From: Bryobacteraceae bacterium
GTDB lineage: Bacteria > Acidobacteriota > Terriglobia > Bryobacterales > Bryobacteraceae
Direction of reading: 5' to 3'
DNA: 64,000 nucleotides
Assembly (NCBI GenBank): GCA_019752335.1
Contig: JAIEMJ010000031.1
Coordinates: 1 to 64,000 of the forward strand
Shown piece by piece: positions 15,251-23,874 of this stretch; the first letter of the stretch is position 1; each line of letters starts with the position of its first letter. The position numbers and the translations under genes were made by a program. The notes under the pieces are model-generated. The model had not been told where the DNA came from. It searched no databases and was given only the letters and a program-made list of their open reading frames with translations.

Positions 15251-16998
15251 AGGCTCTTGCCGCCGATGGTGCGCACGAGGTAGAAGTTCTTGAGCCACGG
15301 CTGCACGCGGCTGACGGAGGGGTTCTCGATCAGCAGATACTGGCGCTGCGGGCTTTGCCAGATGGCGGGCAATTCGGCGTCGCTGAGGAAGACAGTGGGG
15401 GCGCCGGGCTCGTTCGAGCCGTACTCCAGGTTGTTCACGCGGCCGTTCAGGAGCAGGGCGCGGTCCAGCGGAGTGTAGAAGAAGATCGAAGAAAACGTGT
15501 AGTACTGGTTATCGATGATCACTTGCCCGGGCGGCGATTGCTTCAGCACCATCGCGAGTGGCTGCGAGGAGAGATATGGGTCAAACGTGATCATCGCCCA
15601 GCGCGCGGCATTCAAGAAGAGCACCATCATGGTGGCCAGGGCCAGAATCAACGTGCGCCCCCCGGTTCGCCAAACGGCGACCGCGCCAAGCAGTACAGCC
15701 AGCCCCGCCAGCACGAGGGGTCCGCGTAGGTACGCGAAGGAACGCAGCGTCAGGTCGCCCACGTGGCCCATTGACAGCGTATAGGCTTCGGTGGCCTGCG
15801 TCACCAGCGCCTGCGAGATATCGCCAGGTGCGGGAAGAGTCCACACTTGGCTGAGGATAAACAGAATGGCGGCGAGGGCCGCAGCCGAAATCATTCCGGC
15901 AACGCGGGCTGGCCACTTACTCCGCGTAGCCACCATCGCACTTCCGAGCAACAGCGCCATGGCCGGGTACGCGGGCATCGAATAATACTCTTGCGTGGTG
16001 GAAAAAGTGAAAAATACCATCGTGAACCCTGCCCAACAGAGGCACAGCAGGCGCACGCGTGCGGCGCGATCATCTCCCCGGTAACTCAGCCGCGCAGTTT
16101 GAATGATCCACGCGCTCCACGGAAAAAACCAGACTAAGTGCAGCGTCCAAAATAAGTATCTCGGCACCGTATTGTAGTCGCGCGGAAAGCGCATATTGAG
16201 AAAGCGAAAGACGTGTTCGTTGAAGAAGTAGAACCAGAAAAAGCCGCGGTAATGGCCGGGTTCGCTTTTCATGGTCCAGTCGAAGTAAGGCGGATTGCGG
16301 TAAGTCGCCAGAACGTGCCAAGGCAATCCGATGGCGAGCAGAATTCCGAGCGAACTTACCGGATAGAGCCGTTGCCAAGTCCGTTTGGCCAGTAGTTGCC
16401 GGGTGAAGAGTAGATACAGGCCCGCCGCCGCCACGGGGAAGAGGGCGGCGATGAGTCCTTTGAGTAGCAAGCCAGTGCCGATGGCCGCGCCCATGGTCCA
16501 AGCCCAACGGCGCGGGTGTAACTCCTCTTCGTCCAGCGCCCGCAGAAAGCCCCACAGAGCTAAGGCGATAGTCAGCGTTAATACGACATCGCGTATCAGG
16601 ATGCGGGTAAAGAGAAACAGGCCGATGCTCGTGGCCATGGCTAGGCCGGCGTAGAGACCCACTAATTCTCCAAAGGCCCAGCGGCCCATGCGGAAGGTTA
16701 CCGAGCAGAGGGCAAGAATTGAGAGGCTGATCGGCAGACGGGCCGCCGAATCGGTGACGCCGAAGAGCGCGTACGACGCGGCCATCATCCAATAAATCAG
16801 CGGCGACTTTTCGAGATACTTAATACCGTCCAGGCGCGCGGTAACCCAGTCGCCGGATGTGAGCATGTTTTTCGCGATGGCCGCTTGCACGGCGTCGACG
16901 TCGTCCATCAGAAATGGCGGCGAGAGCACGCTGACTAAGTAGATCGCCGCCGCCGCCAGCAGGACGATTAATTCCGCGCGGCGGTTTGTATGTTCCAT
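15226..16998 (-). CDS. Glycosyltransferase family 39 (ArnT/PMT-like) membrane protein
   Basis: With the ATG at 16998 the protein has 590 residues; longer starts at 17178 lie wholly inside asnB and add non-hydrophobic sequence. The first membrane helix (about 9-27) is followed by the periplasmic acidic pair in FLMDDVD (29-35), the metal/catalytic hallmark of GT-C enzymes of the PMT/ArnT type. About 11-12 hydrophobic segments follow, then a soluble C-terminal part. Such enzymes transfer sugars from polyprenyl-phosphate donors to lipid A, glycans or proteins on the periplasmic side. The start codon overlaps the end of asnB by 31 bp, indicating an operon with asnB and the ABC-2 permease. Confidence 0.85.
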   Translation of the reverse strand: MEHTNRRAELIVLLAAAAIYLVSVLSPPFLMDDVDAVQAAIAKNMLTSGDWVTARLDGIKYLEKSPLIYWMMAASYALFGVTDSAARLPISLSILALCSVTFRMGRWAFGELVGLYAGLAMATSIGLFLFTRILIRDVVLTLTIALALWGFLRALDEEELHPRRWAWTMGAAIGTGLLLKGLIAALFPVAAAGLYLLFTRQLLAKRTWQRLYPVSSLGILLAIGLPWHVLATYRNPPYFDWTMKSEPGHYRGFFWFYFFNEHVFRFLNMRFPRDYNTVPRYLFWTLHLVWFFPWSAWIIQTARLSYRGDDRAARVRLLCLCWAGFTMVFFTFSTTQEYYSMPAYPAMALLLGSAMVATRSKWPARVAGMISAAALAAILFILSQVWTLPAPGDISQALVTQATEAYTLSMGHVGDLTLRSFAYLRGPLVLAGLAVLLGAVAVWRTGGRTLILALATMMVLFLNAARWAMITFDPYLSSQPLAMVLKQSPPGQVIIDNQYYTFSSIFFYTPLDRALLLNGRVNNLEYGSNEPGAPTVFLSDAELPAIWQSPQRQYLLIENPSVSRVQPWLKNFYLVRTIGGKSLYTNRALN

Positions 16999-18869
16999 CG
17001 TTTCATCCACAGGAAGAGAGTGAGCAGGCCCCACAGATGATAGCCCAAGTTGGCTTTGCGGTCGAGGTGCCGCGCGATGGTCTGGGCGAATATCGTCTCG
17101 TCGAACAGGCCTGTCGCTCGCACATTGGCGGGACTGAGCGTTTCGAGCATCAATGGCTTCAGCACCGTGCGGAACCAATGATGCGTGGGAATGTCGAACC
17201 CCTGCTTCGGCCTTTGCACGATAGCAGGCGGGAGTTTGTCCGCCATCAGCGTGCGTAAGACGTACTTTAAGCGGCCATCGCGCGACGGCGCTGCCGGGCT
17301 AATCTTCAGATGCTCCGGCAGGGAATTGGCGAACTCAATCACACGATGATCGAGAAACGGCGGCCGCACTTCCAGCGAGTGCGCCATGCTCATCCGGTCA
17401 CACTTGTTCAAGATATCGTCAGTCAGGTAATAACGCTGGTCTGCCCACAGATACTGATTCAGCTCGCCGCTCTGCGCGTATTCGCCGGGCATCCAGCGGA
17501 AGAGATCCCGCACGGCACGGCGTCCGTCGTGCCGGTAAAGGCGCTTGCGCTCCGCGTCCGAGTGGGTGCCATTCCAGAAGAAATGGGCGGTGGCCGGATC
17601 GAGCAGGCTGCCGCCCAGCAAGCGCTTTAATTTGTACTCGAAGCTAATCTTGTCGTCGGAGACAGGCCAAAGCTGTAATCCGCGCAGCAGCGTCCGGCGG
17701 GACCAGGCGGGTACTTGTCGCGCTTTCTCCGCGTATTCGTCCGCCAGGTAAGTATTGTAGCCGCCGAATAACTCGTCGGCGCCTTCGCCACTCAGGGCGA
17801 CGGTTACGTGGCGGCGGCACATTTGCGACAGGTACCAGACCGGCAAGGCGCCGGAATCCGCGCTGGGTTCGTCAGCGAAGTAGGCCATGCGCTCGATTAC
17901 GCCGGGCAACTCTGTTTCCGGTTGTAAGTCGAATTCCTCGTGCTCCGTCCCGTAGTGCGCGGCGGCGGCACGGAAGTAAGTACTTTCGTCAAAACTCTTA
18001 CCCTGGAAAGAAACCGAGAAAGTCTTCAACTTCTGGCTACTCATGCCCGCGGCGTAGTGCAGGATGGTCGAAGAGTCCAGCCCGCCGGAGGCCCAGACGC
18101 CCAGTGGGACGTCAGATAGCAAGTGCTCGCGAATGGATTGCTTGAGTAAGCCGTCCAGTTCTTCCTGGGCGCTGCCCAGCGTGTGCCGATTCTCCTGCCA
18201 CAGCGAGAGCGTCCAGTAACATTCCTGCTTTACGTCGCCCGCGCGCCACTCCATCCAATAGCCGGGGCGCAGTTTGGTGATTCCTTCCACCAGCGTGTAC
18301 GGCGTCGGTACGTAGTTGAGCGATAAGTAGTAACTCAGGCCTTCGAGGTCAAGGCGCCGGTCAATCTCCGGATGCTCGAAGATGGCCTTCAGTTCAGAGC
18401 CGAAGTACAGGTCGAGACCGCGCTGGTAGAAGTACAGAGGCTTAATGCCCACGCGATCCCGCACCAGCACCAGCCGCTGTTCTTCTTCCTGCCACAAGGC
18501 AATGGCGAACATACCGCGCAAGCGTTTGAAGGCGCCGGTATCCCATTCGAGAAAGGCCTTCAAGACCACTTCGGTATCGCAGCGCGACCGGAAGGTGTGG
18601 CCACGCTGTTCAAGTTCCTGGCGCAGTTCGACGTGGTTATAAACCTCGCCGTTAAAGACGATGACGGTGTTGCCGTCGGCGCTGGTGATCGGCTGGTCAC
18701 CACCGGCCAGGTCAATGATCTTGAGCCGTACGGCGCTGAGCGAGACCTTGTCGGACTCCCAGATGCCAGATTGATCCGGGCCGCGATGATGGAGCGTGTC
18801 CGTGACGCGGCGCATACGGCCCTCCGGCGCGCGCTGATCCAGGTGAGTAAAACCAGCAATGCCACACAT
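16968..18869 (-). CDS. asnB: Asparagine synthase, glutamine-hydrolysing
   Basis: The 633-residue protein has the two AsnB domains. Glutaminase: the mature nucleophile C2 (MCGIAGF), HRGPDQSG and the FNGEVYNH loop. Synthetase: the PP-loop ASGGLDSS, followed by SGEGADELFGGY. In the cytoplasm these enzymes convert aspartate to asparagine, but homologues in surface-polysaccharide clusters often amidate uronic acids or act in glycan decoration. The flanking GT39 and ABC-2 permease genes make that role plausible here. It sits 6 bp downstream of the permease gene and overlaps the GT39 gene. Confidence 0.92.
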   Translation of the reverse strand: MCGIAGFTHLDQRAPEGRMRRVTDTLHHRGPDQSGIWESDKVSLSAVRLKIIDLAGGDQPITSADGNTVIVFNGEVYNHVELRQELEQRGHTFRSRCDTEVVLKAFLEWDTGAFKRLRGMFAIALWQEEEQRLVLVRDRVGIKPLYFYQRGLDLYFGSELKAIFEHPEIDRRLDLEGLSYYLSLNYVPTPYTLVEGITKLRPGYWMEWRAGDVKQECYWTLSLWQENRHTLGSAQEELDGLLKQSIREHLLSDVPLGVWASGGLDSSTILHYAAGMSSQKLKTFSVSFQGKSFDESTYFRAAAAHYGTEHEEFDLQPETELPGVIERMAYFADEPSADSGALPVWYLSQMCRRHVTVALSGEGADELFGGYNTYLADEYAEKARQVPAWSRRTLLRGLQLWPVSDDKISFEYKLKRLLGGSLLDPATAHFFWNGTHSDAERKRLYRHDGRRAVRDLFRWMPGEYAQSGELNQYLWADQRYYLTDDILNKCDRMSMAHSLEVRPPFLDHRVIEFANSLPEHLKISPAAPSRDGRLKYVLRTLMADKLPPAIVQRPKQGFDIPTHHWFRTVLKPLMLETLSPANVRATGLFDETIFAQTIARHLDRKANLGYHLWGLLTLFLWMKRWNIQTAARN

Positions 18870-18875
18870 AGCGGG

Positions 18876-19685
18876 TTAAAGCACGTCCGCGAAGCCGCGC
18901 TTCAGTTGGCGGAACAGCAGTCCGCCGAGGAGGAAGACGGTGCAGGCAGAAGCGGTCATCCCGGCAAGTTCCAGCCAGTTGGGGGCCTTGCTGACCAGCA
19001 GCACGTCGCGATAGGAAGTGACCGCGGCGGAAAGAGGATTCAGGTGCATGAGAAAGCGAAAGCGCGCGGGCACTTGGTCTACCGTAATGAAGATCGGGGT
19101 CACCCAAAACCATAGCGTGAGAGCGACCAGGGTGAATTGCGCCGTATCGCGCAGGAACACCTGCAGGCTCGCCACGATCCAGCCTAAGCCGACGCTGAAG
19201 AGTCCGAGGAGCAGGATGTAAGCCGGCAGTAATAGCGGCCAGGCGGAAAGCCCCTCGCCCCAAATAGCGACCGCGCCAAGCGCTAGCGCCAACGTCATCA
19301 GATGATTCACCAGCGACGAAAGGAAGATGGAGATCGGAATCATCTCCGACGGGAACAGCGTCTTAGTGATCAGATTGGAGTTGTCAACGAGGCAAGTGGA
19401 GCAGCGCGCGACGGTGTCTTGAAACAGGAGCCACGGCAGTTGGCCACAGAAGAGGAACAGCGTGTAGTTGCCGGTACGCTGGCCGGGCGGGACGCGCTGG
19501 CCGAGACAATAGTGAAAGACGAAGGTCCAACTGGCTAGCAGTACTAGGGGATGCACGATCATCCACAGCCAGCCCGCGCTGGAGCCAACGAAGCGGCGCG
19601 TAAAGTCGCGGCGTACCATCTCGGCGAGGAGGGTCCGCTTGGTTAACAAATTGCGAAAGAAATGTTTTCCGGGCCAGGCGCGCAT
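18876..19685 (-). CDS. ABC-2 type permease of polysaccharide export
   Basis: The product (269 residues from ATG 19685) has a short N-terminal amphipathic region and about six transmembrane helices, with the N-terminal RDFTRRFVGSSAGWLWMIVH block typical of Wzm/TagG-type O-antigen or teichoic-acid exporters and the NPLSAAVTSYRDVLL stretch near the end. These permeases flip lipid-linked glycans together with a Wzt-type ATPase. No ATPase gene follows; instead asnB and GT39 do. The ATPase must be encoded elsewhere or has been lost. It is divergent from the response regulator gene, with only 43 bp between the start codons. Confidence 0.85.
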   Translation of the reverse strand: MRAWPGKHFFRNLLTKRTLLAEMVRRDFTRRFVGSSAGWLWMIVHPLVLLASWTFVFHYCLGQRVPPGQRTGNYTLFLFCGQLPWLLFQDTVARCSTCLVDNSNLITKTLFPSEMIPISIFLSSLVNHLMTLALALGAVAIWGEGLSAWPLLLPAYILLLGLFSVGLGWIVASLQVFLRDTAQFTLVALTLWFWVTPIFITVDQVPARFRFLMHLNPLSAAVTSYRDVLLVSKAPNWLELAGMTASACTVFLLGGLLFRQLKRGFADVL

Positions 19686-19728
19686 CAATTGTTAGGATAA
19701 CCCCGCCAGACATGATAAATTGTGCCGT

Positions 19729-20445
19729 ATGAGGCTAATCGTAGTCGAGGATGAAAAAAGAATCGCCGATTTCTTGGCGCGCGGACTGGAAAGTGCTGGA
19801 TATGCAGTGGATTTGGCGGCGGACGGCACCACGGGATTAGAACTCATTCACCAGACCGATTACGATCTGGCGATTCTCGACATGATGCTGCCCGATATGG
19901 ACGGCCTTACCGTTCTCGAGAAGATTCGCAATCGTAAATCGAGCCCACCGGTGCTGATCCTGAGCGCCCGCGGCGGCGTAGACGACCGCGTACGCGGCCT
20001 GGAATTGGGCGCCGACGACTACCTGACGAAGCCCTTCGCCTTTGTCGAGTTGCTGGCCCGCGTCCGGGTCCTCCTGCGGCGCGGCCAACCGATGCCGGAG
20101 CGTCTGCAGGTGGGTGACCTGGTCCTCGACTGCATCCGCCGTAAGGTGCATCGTGGCTCGGATCAGATCGATCTGGCTCCCAAGGAATTCTCCATCCTCG
20201 AATATCTGATGCGCAGCAAGGGCCGCCCGGTGAGCCGCACCATGATCGTGGAACACGTTTGGGACATGGACTACGACGGCCTCACCAACATCGTTGACGT
20301 CTACATTCGGCATCTGCGCGCCAAGGTGGACGACAAGTACACCGAGAAGTTGATTCATACCGTGCGCGGGGTGGGTTACCTGGTGGAAGAGCCGTCCCCC
20401 GAAAAGTCCCCGGCGGAGTCCGCCTCGGCGATCCCGGCGCAATAG
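19729..20445 (+). CDS. OmpR/PhoB family response regulator
   Basis: From the ATG at 19729 the protein has 238 residues. The receiver domain shows the acidic pocket VVEDE (5-9), the phosphoacceptor D51 (LAILDMMLPDMDG) and K in LTKPFAF; the C-terminal winged helix ends with IHTVRGVGYLVEEP. It should act with the histidine kinase encoded 5 bp downstream. The upstream sequence lacks a Shine-Dalgarno site but has TAAATT (19716-19721) 7 nt before the ATG, which suggests a leaderless message. The TTG at 19720 is a worse start choice. Confidence 0.92.
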   Translation: MRLIVVEDEKRIADFLARGLESAGYAVDLAADGTTGLELIHQTDYDLAILDMMLPDMDGLTVLEKIRNRKSSPPVLILSARGGVDDRVRGLELGADDYLTKPFAFVELLARVRVLLRRGQPMPERLQVGDLVLDCIRRKVHRGSDQIDLAPKEFSILEYLMRSKGRPVSRTMIVEHVWDMDYDGLTNIVDVYIRHLRAKVDDKYTEKLIHTVRGVGYLVEEPSPEKSPAESASAIPAQ

Positions 20446-20450
20446 CTTCC

Positions 20451-21908
20451 ATGCTTGGGCACAGGGCCTGGCCCGCATTCACGCGTAGCCTGCGCTTCCG
20501 CCTCACGGTCAGTTACGTGGTGCTGTTTACGCTGGCCCTGGTGGCGATCGGTATCAGCTTTCGCGGCCTGCTCTCCGGCGCTTCCCGGCGCCAGATTGAG
20601 CTTACGCTGGAAGAAGAGTTTGGCGAAGTGAAGGGCTTCCTGCGCATGGAGCGCAACCGGCCGGTGTGGTTCTACGACCGGCAGGACCCCGACGAAGCCG
20701 CGATTGTCGCGCGAATCCGCAACGGGGCCTTTCTGCTGACGGATTCCCAGGGCCAGGTGCTCGAGTCGTCGTCGCTCTACCGCCGCATGGGTCTGGAGCC
20801 GCAAGTCGAGATCGTCTCCGTGATGCAGGCGAATCGCCCCAGGATTCGCGTCCGTCAGGACCCGGACGGCGATGAGTACGTCATTCGCGAGGGCATTTTC
20901 GTTGACGGCCCTAACCGCTACTTCGTATCCCTGGGCCGCTCGCTCAGCGACTCCAACCAGATTCTGGCGCAGTTCACGCGCGGGTACTTTCTGCTGATGC
21001 CGTTGGGGATGGTGCTGATTGCTTGGGCCGGCTGGTGGTTCGCGGGACGCGCCTTAGCTCCCGTCATCGAGATGGCCAACGCCGCGCGCGCGATTAGTTC
21101 GTCAAATCTGGCATTGCGTCTCGCGCCGCCCGGTTCGAACGACGAACTCCAGAACCTGGTGGCCACCTTCAATAGCATGATGGAGCGTCTGGAACAGTCT
21201 TTTCATCAGGTCAGGCAATTCTCCACCGACGTTTCGCACGAACTGCGCACGCCGCTTACGGTGATTCGCGGCCACCTGGAGGTGGCGCTGATGACCGCGA
21301 AGACGGCGGAGCAGTATCAGGAGTCCATCTTGACCGCTCTGCAGGACGTGGAGCGCATCAGCCAGATCGTCCGCGCGCTGCTGCAACTGTCGCAAGCGGA
21401 GAGCGGGCAGTTGGCCCTGCAGCATGTGCCGGTGGACCTCACGCTGCTCACCGAGGCCTTGCGCGAGCAGTTTGACTTGGCCGCCGAGGAGTACCAAGTG
21501 AGCATCGAGACGCGTCTGCCGCCGAAGGTGATCGTCCGGGGTGACCGCGTGCAACTGGAGCGCTTGCTCACCAACCTCGTGATGAACGCCATCAAGTATT
21601 CCTACGCCGGCGGACGTGTCACGCTTTCCGCGCGGCCCGTGGATACGCATTGGGAATTCGTCGTCGAAGATCGCGGGCAAGGCATCCCCGCCGTGGACTT
21701 GCCGCACATCTTCGACCGGTTCTATCGCGTCCGTGGCCGCGAGTGGGATCCCGAGAAGGGCCTTGGTTTGGGGCTCAGTTTTGTTGCTTGGATCGTGAAG
21801 GCGCACGAGGGGCAGATCCGCGTGGAAAGCACGGTGGGCCAGGGTAGCCGTTTCATCGTGACTTTGCCGCGGGGGGGAGAGGGCTTAGAATCATCAAATG
21901 AGCTTTGA
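20451..21908 (+). CDS. Sensor histidine kinase (HAMP-HisKA-HATPase)
   Basis: The 485-residue membrane kinase has a first helix at about 18-38, a periplasmic sensor region (about 40-175), a second helix (about 178-200), a HAMP domain, the H-box FSTDVSHELRTPLT with H263, and an ATPase domain with the N-box NLVMNAIKYS, DRGQGIP and GLGLGLS. It should phosphorylate the preceding response regulator. The sensor region has no domain I can name. Its end overlaps the STAS gene by 11 bp, so translation is likely coupled. Confidence 0.92.
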   Translation: MLGHRAWPAFTRSLRFRLTVSYVVLFTLALVAIGISFRGLLSGASRRQIELTLEEEFGEVKGFLRMERNRPVWFYDRQDPDEAAIVARIRNGAFLLTDSQGQVLESSSLYRRMGLEPQVEIVSVMQANRPRIRVRQDPDGDEYVIREGIFVDGPNRYFVSLGRSLSDSNQILAQFTRGYFLLMPLGMVLIAWAGWWFAGRALAPVIEMANAARAISSSNLALRLAPPGSNDELQNLVATFNSMMERLEQSFHQVRQFSTDVSHELRTPLTVIRGHLEVALMTAKTAEQYQESILTALQDVERISQIVRALLQLSQAESGQLALQHVPVDLTLLTEALREQFDLAAEEYQVSIETRLPPKVIVRGDRVQLERLLTNLVMNAIKYSYAGGRVTLSARPVDTHWEFVVEDRGQGIPAVDLPHIFDRFYRVRGREWDPEKGLGLGLSFVAWIVKAHEGQIRVESTVGQGSRFIVTLPRGGEGLESSNEL

Positions 21909-22308
21909 GATTCAAAAGCGGGAACGCGAAGGCGTCGTCATTCTGGATTTGAAGGGACGGTTGGTGGTGGGCGACGCTGCCTCCCGCCTACGCGACGAAA
22001 TGTTGGGCCTGGCCGCCGCGGGACAGCATCGGGTGGTGCTGAACCTGGCCCAGGTCGATTTCATTGATTCCACGGGCCTGGGCGCGATGGTGATCTGCTT
22101 CACTACCTTGAAAAAGGCGGGGGGCGCACTGAAGCTGTGCAATCTGGCCGAGCGCGAAATCGAACTGCTGGTATTGACTAAGCTGACGAGCGTCTTTGAG
22201 CTCTTCGACGATGAGCAGCATGCGCTGAACAGCTTCTTCCCGGGCCGCGAACTCAAGCGCTTCGACATTCTCAGCTTCGTGCAGAAGCAGCGCGAGGAAA
22301 ACAAATGA
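21898..22308 (+). CDS. STAS domain anti-sigma factor antagonist
   Basis: The 136-residue protein has the SpoIIAA/RsbV-type STAS fold with the phosphorylatable serine in FIDSTGLGA (S58). Such proteins bind anti-sigma kinases when unphosphorylated. No RsbW-type kinase or sigma factor gene is nearby; instead the gene is translationally coupled to a histidine kinase and ends in the ATGA overlap with the next gene. A C-terminal extension of about 30 residues (NSFFPGRELKRFDILSFVQK) goes beyond the minimal STAS fold. It may link the two-component system to another partner-switching module. Confidence 0.88.
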   Translation: MSFEIQKREREGVVILDLKGRLVVGDAASRLRDEMLGLAAAGQHRVVLNLAQVDFIDSTGLGAMVICFTTLKKAGGALKLCNLAEREIELLVLTKLTSVFELFDDEQHALNSFFPGRELKRFDILSFVQKQREENK

Positions 22309-23873
22309 AGACCTTTCTTTTGTTGGCCGCCGCCACCTTGGCCTGGGGGCAGGATCTGGAGACCCTGAAGAAAGAGGCCATGGCGGGGGTGGACGCCCGG
22401 CGCAAAATGGTGCAGGAGATCGTCGACACGGTCTTCAGCTTTGGCGAACTCGGCTTTCAGGAAGTGGAGACGTCGCGTTATCTCACGGCGGTACTCGAGA
22501 AGAACGGTTTCCGGGTGACGCGTGGCGTGGCCGGCATGCCGACGGCATGGGTGGCCGAATGGAGTTACGGTACCGGCAAGCCGGCCATCGGCTTCATTAC
22601 CGACATCGACGGCATTCCGCGCGCATCGCAGAAGCCGGGCGTCGCTTACCATGACCCCATGATTGAAGGCGCTCCCGGCCATGGCGAAGGCCACAACTCC
22701 GGTATGGCCGTCAATATTGTCGCGTCGATTGTGCTGAAAGAATTGATGACGAAGTACAAGGTGAACGGCTCCATCCGGCTCTATCCGGGCGTCGCCGAAG
22801 AACTGGTCGCCACCAAAGCCTTCTTCATCCGGGCGGGGCTCTTCAAGGATCTCGATATCATGCTCGGCTGCCATGTGGGCCGCGAACTGGCCACGTCCTA
22901 CGGACAGCCGGCCATCAACTCCGGGCTGGTCTCGGTGCAGTACACCTTCTCCGGCGTCGCCGCGCATGCCGCTGGCGGACCCTGGAAAGGCAAGAGCGCG
23001 CTTGACGGTGTCGAACTGATGAATATCATGTGGAACTACAAGCGCGAGCATCTGCGCCCCGAACAGCGCTCGCACTACGTCATCGTCAATGGTGGGGATC
23101 AGCCGAACGTTGTCCCCTCGGAAGCTTCGGTCTGGTATTACTTCCGCGAGCAGGACTTTGCCCGCATCCGCGAGTTACACGAGTACGGCTCCACCATGGC
23201 CAAGGCGGCCGCCATGGCCACGGGCACGACGTTCACGCAGCGTACCGTGGGATCGGCGTGGCCGAATCACTTCAACAAGGTCGTCGCCGAGACGCAGCAG
23301 AAAAACATTGAGGCGATCGGCGTGCCGAAGTGGACCGAAGCGGACCAGACCCTGGCCAAGGAGTTACAACGCGAAATCGGTGTCACCAAAGTAGAAGCTC
23401 TGTACGACAAGCCGAAGCCGATGGAGCCACCGAAAGAATGGCGGGGCGGCGGGTCAGACGATATTGGCGACATCTCCTGGGTGGTGCCCACCGTCTACAT
23501 GCGTTATCCCGCGAATATTCCCAACCTGCCCGGACACAGTTGGGCGGATGCCGTTTCCATGGCCACGCCCATTGCCCATAAGGGTTCCACGACCGGCGCG
23601 CAGGTACAAGCCACTACCGCGCTCGATTTTCTTCTGAAGCCGGCGCTGGTTACCGGTGCTTGGAAGTATCTGCGCGAAGTACAGACGAAAGATCAGAAAT
23701 ATACCCCGCTCATTGCCGATACGGACGTTCCCGCCATCGAACTGAATCACGATAAGATGGAGAGCTTTCGTCCGGCGATGCGGAAGCAGTATTATGACCC
23801 CGCCAAGTATCCTACTTACCTAGAACAATTAGGAATCACTTATCCCACCGTGCGCAAGGCGCCCAAGGAATAA
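22305..23873 (+). CDS. Exported M20-family amidohydrolase (AbgB-like)
   Basis: The 522-residue protein starts with the signal peptide MKTFLLLAAATLAWGQ. The body matches the M20 metallopeptidase/amidohydrolase family, closest in feel to p-aminobenzoyl-glutamate hydrolase subunit B: FITDIDGIPRASQKPG, the metal-binding GHGEGHNSG, VAEELVATKAFF, GCHVGRE and the dimerisation-domain start around AAHAAGGPWKGKSALDGVEL. These enzymes cleave N-acyl amino acids or small peptides. Its ATG overlaps the STAS stop (ATGA) and the next gene starts 1 bp after its stop, so it sits inside an operon with regulatory genes upstream and hydrolases downstream. Confidence 0.87.
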   Translation: MKTFLLLAAATLAWGQDLETLKKEAMAGVDARRKMVQEIVDTVFSFGELGFQEVETSRYLTAVLEKNGFRVTRGVAGMPTAWVAEWSYGTGKPAIGFITDIDGIPRASQKPGVAYHDPMIEGAPGHGEGHNSGMAVNIVASIVLKELMTKYKVNGSIRLYPGVAEELVATKAFFIRAGLFKDLDIMLGCHVGRELATSYGQPAINSGLVSVQYTFSGVAAHAAGGPWKGKSALDGVELMNIMWNYKREHLRPEQRSHYVIVNGGDQPNVVPSEASVWYYFREQDFARIRELHEYGSTMAKAAAMATGTTFTQRTVGSAWPNHFNKVVAETQQKNIEAIGVPKWTEADQTLAKELQREIGVTKVEALYDKPKPMEPPKEWRGGGSDDIGDISWVVPTVYMRYPANIPNLPGHSWADAVSMATPIAHKGSTTGAQVQATTALDFLLKPALVTGAWKYLREVQTKDQKYTPLIADTDVPAIELNHDKMESFRPAMRKQYYDPAKYPTYLEQLGITYPTVRKAPKE

Positions 23874-23874
23874 C

